A stretch of 64,000 bases of DNA. Source: Hyphomonadaceae bacterium UBA7672 (GTDB lineage: Bacteria > Pseudomonadota > Alphaproteobacteria > Caulobacterales > Hyphomonadaceae). This document shows positions 17,598-24,745 of the stretch, piece after piece. The position numbers were made by a program, and so were the translations under genes. Location: positions 1 to 64,000 of the forward strand of contig DLHI01000026.1 of NCBI GenBank assembly GCA_002483135.1, read 5' to 3'. The notes beneath the pieces were generated by a model. The model was not told the origin of the DNA. It ran no database searches and saw only the letters and a program-made list of their open reading frames with translations. Position 1 is the first letter of the stretch. Every line of letters begins with the position of its first letter.

Positions 17598-17876
17598 ATG
17601 GACTCAGATCCTCGAGCCTCGCCATCCGCCGTCATTCTCTCCTCCCCTTCTCGCACAGCGGAGCCAAGCGCGAACACTCGAAGCAAAATTGGTCGCGACG
17701 GCGCAATCGTAGCGATGCTTGTGCTGATATCAGGCGCCGCCGCTTTGGCCGTCGGCCAGCACTGGCTCTCGCTTGCCGCTCTCACGCCGCTCGTCTTTGT
17801 CCTGCCATGCGCCGCGATCTTGGTCCTCTGCCTTCGTGGCGCGAGACAGAGTTCACGGCCAGAGTCCCACACCTAG
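17598..17876 (+). CDS. Small two-helix membrane protein, unknown function
   Basis: 92-residue protein. The N-terminal 33 residues are Ser/Ala-rich and polar, followed by two hydrophobic helices (about 34-55 and 58-80) and a short basic tail. CCGGAG lies upstream of the ATG with suitable spacing. No family was recognised. It resembles small membrane proteins often placed beside copper genes, but that is only context. The alternative is a chance frame; the ribosome-binding site and the clean two-helix profile favour it being real. Confidence 0.45.
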   Translation: MDSDPRASPSAVILSSPSRTAEPSANTRSKIGRDGAIVAMLVLISGAAALAVGQHWLSLAALTPLVFVLPCAAILVLCLRGARQSSRPESHT

Positions 17877-17882
17877 AAGCAT

Positions 17883-17898
17883 CTTACAGCGACCGGAC
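17883..17898 (-). promoter_or_regulatory. Weak match to the GTCAGCATNCTGTCAA box
   Basis: Reading the minus strand gives GTCCGGTCGCTGTAAG, which agrees at most positions with the variant box at 54411-54426. It lies 58 nt before the start of the exported protein at 17956. It is far from the other copies and could be chance. Confidence 0.2.
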
Positions 17899-17955
17899 TT
17901 CGGCATGACCAAAGTTCTTCGCATCTCACATGTTCGACCCCAGGAGATCAAAACA

Positions 17956-18267
17956 ATGCGTACCATCCTTATCGCCCTCAGCGCGGCCTTCATTTCCCAG
18001 GCGGCCTGGGCTTCACCGCCCGATTTTCCCAATCATGGAAAACCCACCTTCGGCGCTCACGTCAGCAATCCTTGCGGCGCCCAACAACATGGACCCCGTG
18101 CAGATATCGGCCGGCAAGCTCTGGTGAACAATTGCAATCAATTGCACATGAAGCTGCAAGCATCGCCGAACGACGCCGATCTGCAAGGTCGCTGTGATCG
18201 CGCAGCAAAGGCTTTGAGCGGCAGGTTGTGTGGACCTGGGAGAACTGCCTACAAATCGGCCGGATGA
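17956..18267 (+). CDS. Small exported protein, unknown function
   Basis: 103-residue protein with a signal peptide (MRTILIALSAAFISQAAWAS) and AGGAG nine nt upstream of the ATG. The mature part has four Cys (NPCGAQQHG, NNCNQLHM, GRCDRAAK, GRLCGPGR) that could form two disulfides, plus several His. I do not recognise the family. It lies at the end of the metal block just before the ParB-like gene of the mobile element, in convergent orientation to it. Confidence 0.6.
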   Translation: MRTILIALSAAFISQAAWASPPDFPNHGKPTFGAHVSNPCGAQQHGPRADIGRQALVNNCNQLHMKLQASPNDADLQGRCDRAAKALSGRLCGPGRTAYKSAG

Positions 18268-18380
18268 GACCGTCCCCATGCTTCTGCAACGACGCCGCGG
18301 GAATTTGAGCCTGAGAGAATTTGTAGCTCAATTCCGATGGGGCACTGCCGTGAAAACGCATAACGCCACAGGCGCCAACA

Positions 18381-18408
18381 GCGGGGAGCAACCAACGCTG
18401 CTCCCCGC
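18381..18408. terminator. Strong hairpin downstream of the parB-like gene
   Basis: A 10-bp perfect stem, GCGGGGAGCA / TGCTCCCCGC, with an 8-nt loop lies 8 nt beyond the stop of the ParB-like gene (minus strand). No T-tract follows on either strand. It probably acts as a terminator between the convergent transcripts. Confidence 0.5.
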
Positions 18409-18415
18409 CCCGAGA

Positions 18416-20332
18416 TCACTCAGCGGCCACGGCGACGTAACCGGCGTCTGTCAGTTCAAAATCGCCCGCTGCCATTGACGTGACGAGAAAGTCTGGCAGG
18501 TAGGCGACGCCAGCAAACGCCTCTTCGACTTTCGTCGCAAGCGCCTCGCGCTTCAGCTTGGCATAGGCCTTTAACAGGTCCGCACGATTGTTGTCGGTCA
18601 TGCTCTCAATACCCGGCGCCGTTTCGATCGCTGCGATCAGTTGCGCCTTAGACAAACGTGTCCAATAGCCTGCATCCGCGCGCCAGTGGTCGCCCATGTC
18701 GATGTCGAGCGCCATCGCGAGGCGATCGGCGCAGGCGCGCCTCTCCTCGTCGACAACAGCTCCCTTCTCGTGCGTCAGATCGATCGCAGAAGCCGTCAGA
18801 ATCGCGAGGATGTTCAAGAGGTCAGGCACGGACTGGGAAAGCGCCCAAGGGAGAACCTCGGCTTCTTCCTGTGGGAGCCCGTCGGCAAAGGTGTTGCGAC
18901 CTGCGGCGAGAGGGTCTCCATCACCAACGCGACTCGCATGCGCAGAAATCCCAACGCCTGGGAGTTCGCACCTGAACTGGGACCGCAGGATGATTGCTGC
19001 GACGGCGACAGCCAGAGCCATATCGGGTTGCTCGGCGAGTCGTGCCCGAATTGCGTGCGTCCGCACCTGCGAAAGGTCTCGAATAACAGCCTTCGGCAGA
19101 TCAATGCTGCATATATTCTCGTGCCCGGTTGGCTCGCTTTCGGGCGGGATCTCTTCACCGGCGGCATCCTTCGCAGACTTCGCGAGAATGGCGCGGACCG
19201 CCTTCTCATCGTCCTGCCGAATGAACCCGCATGTGGCGCATGAATGTCCGTCGTAATCGATCGAAAGCACGACGCCCGCATGGGCGATCAGCGTCGGCGG
19301 CCAGACGCGTGCGGCTTGACGGATGGTTTCCAGTCGGCCGGCGAGCGTGTCACGGGCTTCCCAGCGCGGATCGTCCTCGACGCTGTCCTGGTCAAGCGCT
19401 TCGTCGAGCGTGTCGATCTCGGATTGCAAACGCTGAAGCTCCGCCTTTTCTTCCGGCGTCGCGTCGCGCCAGATGGGCTGAAGGCGTGAAGCGGCATAGC
19501 CATCAGGGCGTCCCTGTCCAAGATGGGCGTCGACCCAGCCCCATCCCTGATCAAGCCAGGCTTGTCGCCCGGCTTCGAGTTTTTCTTCGGCCAGTCGGGC
19601 AACCAACGCTGGATCATCGATATACACTGCATCAACATCAAACAGATCACTTGTGACCGCGCCGCCTGCGCGTTCGTAGGCCTCGAGTCCAATGTATTTC
19701 ACGAGACGGTCTGACGCGCGAACGCGCCCTTCCATCAGCCTTGCGCGCACCGACGTCGCGTGAGTCACCGGCTTTCCCAGGCTTTTGAACACCGCGTCCT
19801 GCTGCGCGTGATCCTCGACAAGGCAGAAGGCGCGCGCCGCATCGAGGCTGACATCGCCCCGCTTCCACGCAGCCTTGATCCGGGGCGACAATCCCGAAAG
19901 CGCGAGTCGCTGATCGACGTGGCGGCGTGTCACGCCAAAGCGACGCGCAACATCCTCAGGTGTCCCGCCATCGGCAATCAGCGCGCCATAAGCTTCCACC
20001 TCGTCAATCGCGTCCATGCCAACGCGATGAACATTCTCGGTCAGCGAAACTTCGCGACCCTCTCCGATCGGCACAATATTGCAGGCAACCGGATGATCTT
20101 TCGGAATGATCTTGTCGCGCGCCAGTAGCTTCAACGCCGCCAGCCTTCGCCCGCCTGCATCGACTTCGAATTTTCCTTCTGCGGTCTCGACGACACACAG
20201 ATTCTGCAGAAGTCCGCGCGCAGCGATGGAAGCGGCGAGCATGTCGATGTCGACCTTGCGGTCTGTCTTGCGGACATTGCGTGGCGACGGGATGAGTCTG
20301 TTGAGCGGAATCATTTGAATTGCGGATGTCAT
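18416..20332 (-). CDS. ParB/RepB-like nuclease-domain protein of the mobile element
   Basis: 638 residues from the ATG at 20332, which has AAGGAG upstream; the longer open frame before it lacks family features. The N-terminal ParB domain (about 5-110) shows MIPLNRLIPSPRNVRKT, GRRLAALKLL and the LTENVHR box. It is followed by a helix-turn-helix (TPEDVARRFGVTRRHVDQRL, about 120-140). The long C-terminal part is of unknown function and includes HSCATCGF, a possible metal site. Large ParB-like proteins of this build are typical of alphaproteobacterial conjugative elements and plasmids, where they accompany partition or transcription control. It marks the left side of the element in this window. 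Confidence 0.87.
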   Translation of the reverse strand: MTSAIQMIPLNRLIPSPRNVRKTDRKVDIDMLAASIAARGLLQNLCVVETAEGKFEVDAGGRRLAALKLLARDKIIPKDHPVACNIVPIGEGREVSLTENVHRVGMDAIDEVEAYGALIADGGTPEDVARRFGVTRRHVDQRLALSGLSPRIKAAWKRGDVSLDAARAFCLVEDHAQQDAVFKSLGKPVTHATSVRARLMEGRVRASDRLVKYIGLEAYERAGGAVTSDLFDVDAVYIDDPALVARLAEEKLEAGRQAWLDQGWGWVDAHLGQGRPDGYAASRLQPIWRDATPEEKAELQRLQSEIDTLDEALDQDSVEDDPRWEARDTLAGRLETIRQAARVWPPTLIAHAGVVLSIDYDGHSCATCGFIRQDDEKAVRAILAKSAKDAAGEEIPPESEPTGHENICSIDLPKAVIRDLSQVRTHAIRARLAEQPDMALAVAVAAIILRSQFRCELPGVGISAHASRVGDGDPLAAGRNTFADGLPQEEAEVLPWALSQSVPDLLNILAILTASAIDLTHEKGAVVDEERRACADRLAMALDIDMGDHWRADAGYWTRLSKAQLIAAIETAPGIESMTDNNRADLLKAYAKLKREALATKVEEAFAGVAYLPDFLVTSMAAGDFELTDAGYVAVAAE

Positions 20333-20597
20333 GTGGAACTCCTTCGAGCTCCCGGTTGCAGACTGCGATGCCGGGGGCCGCTCTGGCGGCCGACAACGGC
20401 GTCGCCTGCCGGTGAGGACGCCGCTCAAGGGCGAAGAGCGCAGCGTCCCTTGAACGGCGGACGCGGCAGGCGATGACGCAGAGGCCACGCCGAGCGGCTG
20501 AAGGCAGCAACGCGGCAAATAGCCAAGCGCTTGCTCAAGCTGCAGTCAGCTGACCGATTTTGAATCTCCGCTAGTCGCCTGAAAAGAGCACGAGATC

Positions 20598-20921
20598 TTA
20601 TCGACCGGTCGTCGGATCGCAGCTTCCACCTACACCACAGCTCGCGCCATCTGCGCTGGCAGGCTCGCACGCGCACGACGCAGCACGCCTGCGCTTCGCC
20701 TCCCCTCGCAGCCACAGGAACAGCGCCGACGCCGCCAGCGCCACCAGGATGGCGTCGCAAGCCAGTTGCCCCCACGACCTTCCGAACAGTCCGCTTGCAG
20801 CAGCACTCGCGACTCCCGCGCCACCTGCCACTCCCAACAGGGGCAGCAGCAGCGGGGCACAGCACGCCGCGCACGCAACGCCCACGCCAGCAATGACCTT
20901 CCAGCGTCCTGGTTTAACCAT
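20598..20921 (-). CDS. MerT/MerF-like mercury-transport-type membrane protein
   Basis: 107 residues from MVKPGRW at 20921, where AAGGGA is well spaced; an ATG at 20930 is an alternative. The first transmembrane helix carries the vicinal Cys pair GVACAACCAPLLLPLLG typical of MerT/MerF-type metal importers. A second helix follows (about 50-70), then a Cys-rich tail (SCACEPASADGASCGVGGSC) that may be a metal-binding segment. It is divergent from a MerR regulator 86 nt away. Mercury is the classical substrate, but no merA reductase is present, so the metal is uncertain. Confidence 0.7.
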   Translation of the reverse strand: MVKPGRWKVIAGVGVACAACCAPLLLPLLGVAGGAGVASAAASGLFGRSWGQLACDAILVALAASALFLWLRGEAKRRRAASCACEPASADGASCGVGGSCDPTTGR

Positions 20922-20962
20922 CGGCGGCATCCCTTCGCGTTGTTGACAGGGCCAGCGTGCAT

Positions 20963-20979
20963 CCTCAGGTAACATGAGG
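20963..20979. promoter_or_regulatory. Dyad between mer-like gene and MerR gene, candidate operator
   Basis: CCTCA-N7-TGAGG lies in the 86-nt divergent intergenic region, near TTGACA (20943-20948). MerR regulators bind short dyads between the -35 and -10 boxes. I could not fit a convincing 19-nt-spaced promoter around it. Confidence 0.4.
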
Positions 20980-21007
20980 TGCAAGCGGAAAGTTAGGTGC
21001 GGGCATC

Positions 21008-21427
21008 ATGGCGGGCATGTGCATTGGCCAAGCGGCGGAACGGTCGGGCTGCACCGTCGCGACCGTGCGCCATTACGAAGATGAAGGCTTGCTGAAGGGC
21101 ATTGGGCGCGCGCCGAACGGCCGCCGCGTGTACGGCTGGCCTGACATTCACCGCCTGCGCTTCGTTCGCCGGTGTCGTGACCTGGGCTTCAGCATTGACG
21201 ACGTGCGCTCGCTGCTGGGCGCGACCGATGCATTATCGCCTGACTGTCTGGCGGTGCGTGACATGGCTGTTGCCCACATCGACCGGCTGCGTGTGATGCG
21301 TGCGGAAATCGACGCCCTGGAACAGTCCCTGTCGTCGCTGGCGAACACCTGCAATGAGGCATGCGCCACCGGCCGGTCATCAGTCTGCACGATCGTGGAA
21401 GACCTGGCCGCCACAGCCTCAGGCTGA
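21008..21427 (+). CDS. MerR-family metal-responsive regulator
   Basis: 139 residues. The N-terminal winged helix-turn-helix reads CIGQAAERSGCTVATVRHYE with RRVYGWPDIHRLRFVRRCRD and LGFSIDDVRSLL. A dimerisation helix follows (about 80-112), then a Cys-rich tail. Cys80, Cys115, Cys119 and Cys127 approximate the Cys82/117/126 mercury ligands of MerR, with slightly different spacing at the end. It is divergent from the MerT/F-like gene and probably controls it. Inducer metal cannot be fixed from sequence; Hg(II) or another thiophilic metal is likely. Confidence 0.88.
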   Translation: MAGMCIGQAAERSGCTVATVRHYEDEGLLKGIGRAPNGRRVYGWPDIHRLRFVRRCRDLGFSIDDVRSLLGATDALSPDCLAVRDMAVAHIDRLRVMRAEIDALEQSLSSLANTCNEACATGRSSVCTIVEDLAATASG

Positions 21428-21751
21428 CCGAGGCATCAACAGAATGACGGCCGCTCCACAAAGGCAGAGCGCCGCGCCCACAACGTCCCACTGGTCGGGC
21501 CGGATCTTTTCAACGGCCCAAAGCCAGCAAACTGAAGCAACGATGTAGACGCCGCCGTAAGCCGCGTATGCGCGTCCAGCGTGACCGACTGGCACCAACG
21601 CAAGCAACCATGCAAATGCGATCAACGCCAGAACGCCGGGCACCAGCCACCACGGTGACTTGCCTAGCCGAATCCAAGCCCAGAATGCAAAGCACCCTGC
21701 AATCTCTGCAAGTGCTGCCCCGATGTAGATGGCGATGATGGATGCGTTCAT
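21419..21751 (-). CDS. YnfA/UPF0060 family membrane protein
   Basis: 110 residues from the ATG at 21751, with four transmembrane helices. Family markers are AALAEIAGCFAFWAWIRLGK, AYAAYGGVYIVASVCWLW and PDQWDVVGAALCLCGAAVIL. YnfA proteins belong to the small multidrug-resistance-like superfamily and are often carried on mobile metal-resistance islands; the transported compound is not established. It overlaps the 3' end of the convergent merR gene by 9 nt. Confidence 0.9.
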   Translation of the reverse strand: MNASIIAIYIGAALAEIAGCFAFWAWIRLGKSPWWLVPGVLALIAFAWLLALVPVGHAGRAYAAYGGVYIVASVCWLWAVEKIRPDQWDVVGAALCLCGAAVILLMPRSA

Positions 21752-21790
21752 GCAGGCTAAATACAACTGTAGACCGCGCAAACAAACCCC

Positions 21791-21998
21791 GTGACGAAAG
21801 AGAGCTATGGCGCCGTCATGGGCGCCATGAATATTCCAGCGACCGCGACACGCTTTCGCACCACTCACTGCCGCCGCACTTTGGTCGACCTCGCAGTCCT
21901 ATGATCCCGTCATCCTGGCGATCCTCGCCGGATCGGTCACTCTCGTTGCTGGGTTCTGGCTCGCAACGGCGCTTTCGCGGCGCCGTACCTCGGATTGA
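21791..21998 (+). pseudogene. 3' remnant of an MFS transporter gene (frameshifted)
   Basis: Two frames joined near 21850 spell the end of a major-facilitator protein. The first reads KESYGAVMGAMNIPATAT; the second reads FAPLTAAALWSTSQSYDPVI followed by LAILAGSVTLVAGFWLATAL and a basic tail up to TGA at 21996. The motif YGAxMGAxN...APxxAAxLWSxxxSYD is typical of MFS C-termini found in arsenic and metal islands. No start or N-terminal part remains, and the divergent ynfA begins 40 nt away, so this is a truncated relic. Confidence 0.55.
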
Positions 21999-22039
21999 AC
22001 GATACCGTGATCGACCAACCTGATTGCAAAGCGTGGCGG

Positions 22040-22666
22040 TCAGCGCCCCAGCGCCAGCCCGCGCTGGACAGCAGGACGCTCGCCGACTTCGACGAACCAG
22101 CGCCGGACGTTGGGCGTCTCGCCGACAAGATCCGGAGTGTTGCGCGCCATCGAGTCCAGCGCCACCCGTATCCAGGGAAACACCGCGATGTCGGCAATCG
22201 AGTAGTCGCCGACAAGAAACGCCTTCTCTCCCAGGCGTCTCTCCATGACACGCACCAGTCGCGCAGCCTCTTTCGAGAAGCGCGCGATTGCATAGGGACA
22301 TTTTTCCGGGGCAATGCTGCGGAAGTGGTGGGACTGCCCGAACATCGGGCCGACATTGGCGACCTGCCAGACCGTCCAGCTGATGCACTCGGCCCGCCCT
22401 GCCGGTGTCTCAGGCAATAGTCGACCGAACTTCTCGGCGAGGTAGATCAGAATCGACGCAGATTCGAAGACCGTCACCGGCGTGTCTTCCCCGTTGTCGA
22501 TGATCGCAGGGATTTTCGAGTTGGGGTTGATGCGCCTGAATTCTGGCTTGAACTGCTCGCCCTGCTCTAGATTGACGAAGTGAACGCGATAGGCCGCTTC
22601 GCACTCCTCCAGCATGATGGATATCTTGCGCCCGTTCGGGCTCCGTGCGGCATAGAAATCAATCAT
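22040..22666 (-). CDS. Glutathione S-transferase family protein
   Basis: 208 residues from the ATG at 22666. The N-terminal thioredoxin-fold domain (about 1-80) includes YAARSPNGRKISIMLEE, NPNSKIPAIID and the glutathione-binding FESASILIYLAEKFG. The C-terminal helical domain (about 90-205) contains FLVGDYSIADIAVFPWI, the GST folding motif. It resembles the YfcG/YghU-like or Ure2-like bacterial GSTs by its SPNGRK active-site segment. It is divergent from arsR and may contribute thiol chemistry to arsenic detoxification, which is inference from position. Confidence 0.9.
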   Translation of the reverse strand: MIDFYAARSPNGRKISIMLEECEAAYRVHFVNLEQGEQFKPEFRRINPNSKIPAIIDNGEDTPVTVFESASILIYLAEKFGRLLPETPAGRAECISWTVWQVANVGPMFGQSHHFRSIAPEKCPYAIARFSKEAARLVRVMERRLGEKAFLVGDYSIADIAVFPWIRVALDSMARNTPDLVGETPNVRRWFVEVGERPAVQRGLALGR

Positions 22667-22734
22667 CGCGTGTGCCCCTGCACGACCCGCCACCGCAATC
22701 GTCAAAAATCGCGGCTCCATCTTGCGTCGGTCTT

Positions 22735-22750
22735 TATATTTCTATATTTC
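22735..22750 (+). promoter_or_regulatory. Tandem TATATTTC repeat upstream of arsR, candidate ArsR site
   Basis: Two adjacent copies of TATATTTC lie 8 nt before the arsR start codon, in otherwise G+C-rich DNA, between the divergent gst and arsR genes. ArsR/SmtB operators are AT-rich, so autoregulation here is plausible. Confidence 0.4.
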
Positions 22751-22757
22751 CCGAAAC

Positions 22758-23105
22758 ATGAAAGCAAAGCAAGCGATATCCGCTCTCTCCGCCCTTGCCC
22801 ATGATGGGCGGCTCGCGGCCTTTCGCCTTCTGATCAAGGCGGGGCCAGAGGGCATGGCGGCAGGCGACGTTGCCGCGCGCCTCAAAATGCCGCCGTCATC
22901 GCTTTCAACGAACCTGCTGCTTCTTTCGAACGCTGGCCTCGTCTCTTCGCGTCGCGATGGCCGCTCCATCATCTATCGTGCAGACTACGGCGCAATGCGC
23001 GACCTGCTCGGCTTCCTCATCGAAGACTGCTGCAACGGCTCATCTGAAATCTGCACACCGCTCGCCGCTACGCTCACAACCTGCGCTCCCGGAAAGTGCC
23101 GCTGA
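22758..23105 (+). CDS. arsR: ArsR-family arsenic-responsive repressor
   Basis: 115 residues from the ATG at 22758 (MKAKQAISALSALAHDGRLA). The winged helix-turn-helix is seen in GDVAARLKMPPSSLSTNLLL and AGLVSSRRDGRSIIYRAD. The arsenite-binding Cys are placed in the C-terminal part: Cys91, Cys92 and Cys99 (EDCCNGSSEIC), with Cys109 and Cys114 near the end. This is the layout of ArsR proteins that use C-terminal rather than alpha3 Cys. It should repress the five-gene operon it heads. Its stop and the arsC start overlap by one base (TGATG). Confidence 0.92.
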   Translation: MKAKQAISALSALAHDGRLAAFRLLIKAGPEGMAAGDVAARLKMPPSSLSTNLLLLSNAGLVSSRRDGRSIIYRADYGAMRDLLGFLIEDCCNGSSEICTPLAATLTTCAPGKCR

Positions 23106-23629
23106 TGCCCGATGATCGCGTCTATAACGTGCTATTCCTCTGCACCGGCAACTCCGCCCGCTCCATTCTCGCAGAGGTCCTGCTCAACCAGGGCGGCAAG
23201 GGGCGATTCAAGGCCTATTCGGCGGGATCGTTTCCGAAGGGCGAGGTGAACCCTCATGCAATCCGACTGCTGGAGACCCTGAAGCTTCCGACGGACGGCC
23301 TTCGGTCGAAGTCCTGGGACGAGTTCGCCAAGCCGGGCGCGCCACCGCTCGATTTCATCATCACCGTCTGCGACAACGCTGCGGGCGAGATATGCCCGAT
23401 CTGGCCAGGCAAGCCAGTGACCGCGCACTGGGGCATTCCTGATCCGGCCGCCGCCGAAGGATCGGACGCGGAGATCGCCGCGGCGTTTGCAACGGCTGCC
23501 CGCCAACTCCGCGCGCGGATTGACCTGTTTCTCAACCTGCCGCTGGCGTCGATTGATCGCATGACGATCCAGAACCGCTTGAAGGACATCCAGGCCAAGG
23601 CGAGCCAATCCGACAACGGCGCCGCATGA
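23105..23629 (+). CDS. arsC: Arsenate reductase, LMW-phosphatase type
   Basis: 174 residues. The N-terminal active-site loop LFLCTGNSARSILAEVLL gives the C-x5-R motif of low-molecular-weight protein tyrosine phosphatase-like arsenate reductases. Further Cys (FIITVCDNAAGEICPIWPGK) match the second and third redox Cys region, and GIPDPAAAEGSD carries the catalytic DPA. It reduces arsenate to arsenite with thioredoxin or glutathione. It is translationally linked to arsR and to aqpS, whose ATG overlaps its stop. This version is about 40 residues longer than the shortest ArsC proteins. Confidence 0.93.
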   Translation: MPDDRVYNVLFLCTGNSARSILAEVLLNQGGKGRFKAYSAGSFPKGEVNPHAIRLLETLKLPTDGLRSKSWDEFAKPGAPPLDFIITVCDNAAGEICPIWPGKPVTAHWGIPDPAAAEGSDAEIAAAFATAARQLRARIDLFLNLPLASIDRMTIQNRLKDIQAKASQSDNGAA

Positions 23630-24297
23630 CGACCAATTTGTCTCGTCAAGTCGCCGCAGAGCTTCTTGGTTCCATACTTCTCACCGGCACAGTCATCGGC
23701 TCGGGTATCCTCGCGAGCCGCCTTGCGGCCGGCAACGATGCGGTCGCGCTGCTCGGTAATACGCTGGCGACGGCGGCAATCCTCTATGTGCTGATCCACG
23801 CGCTCGGCCCCATCTCCGGCGCGCACTTCAATCCGGCCGTCACGCTGATCATGGCCCTGCGGCGTCACCTGACGCCGACGGTGGCCATTGTCTATATGCT
23901 TGCTCAGATCGCCGGCTGCATCCTCGGCGCATGGTTGGCGCACGCCATGTTCGAACTGCCAATCCTGCAGACCTCCACGCATGTCCGGGCCGGGCCGGCG
24001 CAAATGTTGAGCGAAGGCGTTGCAACCTTTGCCCTGCTCTTCGCCATCCTGTTCGTTTCGCGATGGAAAGCTGAGGCGGTCCCCACGGCGGTCGCGCTTG
24101 TGATCACTGCTGGCTATTGGTGGACAGCCAGCACATCCTTCGCCAACCCCGCGATCAGCATCGCGCGCGCTATGAGCGATACGTTCGCGGGCGTTCGTCC
24201 GGCAGACGTGCCCGGCTTCATCGCCGGCCAGATCGCGGGCGCCCTACTCGCCTGGGCCGCCAGCGTCGCACTCCTTCCGAAGGACAGGCAAACGTGA
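23626..24297 (+). CDS. Aquaporin/aquaglyceroporin AqpS-like
   Basis: 223-residue MIP-family channel with six transmembrane helices and the two half-helix motifs GAHFNPAVT and SFANPAIS, i.e. two NPA signatures. In rhizobial ars operons AqpS takes the place of ArsB: arsenate is reduced by ArsC and arsenite leaves by downhill diffusion through the channel. The same logic fits here because no arsB or acr3 is in the window. The ATG overlaps the arsC stop (ATGA). Confidence 0.92.
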   Translation: MTTNLSRQVAAELLGSILLTGTVIGSGILASRLAAGNDAVALLGNTLATAAILYVLIHALGPISGAHFNPAVTLIMALRRHLTPTVAIVYMLAQIAGCILGAWLAHAMFELPILQTSTHVRAGPAQMLSEGVATFALLFAILFVSRWKAEAVPTAVALVITAGYWWTASTSFANPAISIARAMSDTFAGVRPADVPGFIAGQIAGALLAWAASVALLPKDRQT

Positions 24298-24322
24298 GCG
24301 CGAATTTCCCGGTCATCAGACG

Positions 24323-24745
24323 ATGAGCACATTGCTCGAATACACTGTGAACGCGCGGCGTGTGGACAGCTCCGGCAGCGTTGCGAACGCCAAGAAGGCC
24401 GAGGTCGTGCTCGACACCGGACTTGGAGGCAGGTCCGACGCGCTGAATCCTGCAGAGTTGCTTTTGGCTTCGCTTGCTGGCTGCATGATCAAGGGCGCCG
24501 AGCGCGTCGCTCCTATGCTCAATTTTGACCTTCGCGGCATGACGGTCCGGCTGCACGCCGTCAGAACTGATGCGCCGCCTTCGATCAAGACGATCGACTA
24601 TGAAATCGTGGTTGAGTCTGACGAACACGAACGACGCCTTGAGCTGCTGCATACAAACATCCGTAAATACGGCACCATCTCCAATACATTGGCGTCTGTT
24701 GTCCAACTCACTGGTTCGATTCGACGCGCGGATGCCGAAGAATGA
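24323..24745 (+). CDS. OsmC-family protein
   Basis: 140 residues with the OsmC/Ohr fold: PAELLLASLAGCMIKGAERV holds the first conserved Cys, and the second motif reads RKYGTISNTLA, where two-Cys members have Cys-Pro before the last block. It therefore belongs with the one-Cys OsmC-like group, not with organic hydroperoxide reductases. A redox or thiol function is likely. It is in the ars operon, 25 nt after aqpS, and its stop overlaps the next start by ATGA. Confidence 0.88.
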   Translation: MSTLLEYTVNARRVDSSGSVANAKKAEVVLDTGLGGRSDALNPAELLLASLAGCMIKGAERVAPMLNFDLRGMTVRLHAVRTDAPPSIKTIDYEIVVESDEHERRLELLHTNIRKYGTISNTLASVVQLTGSIRRADAEE

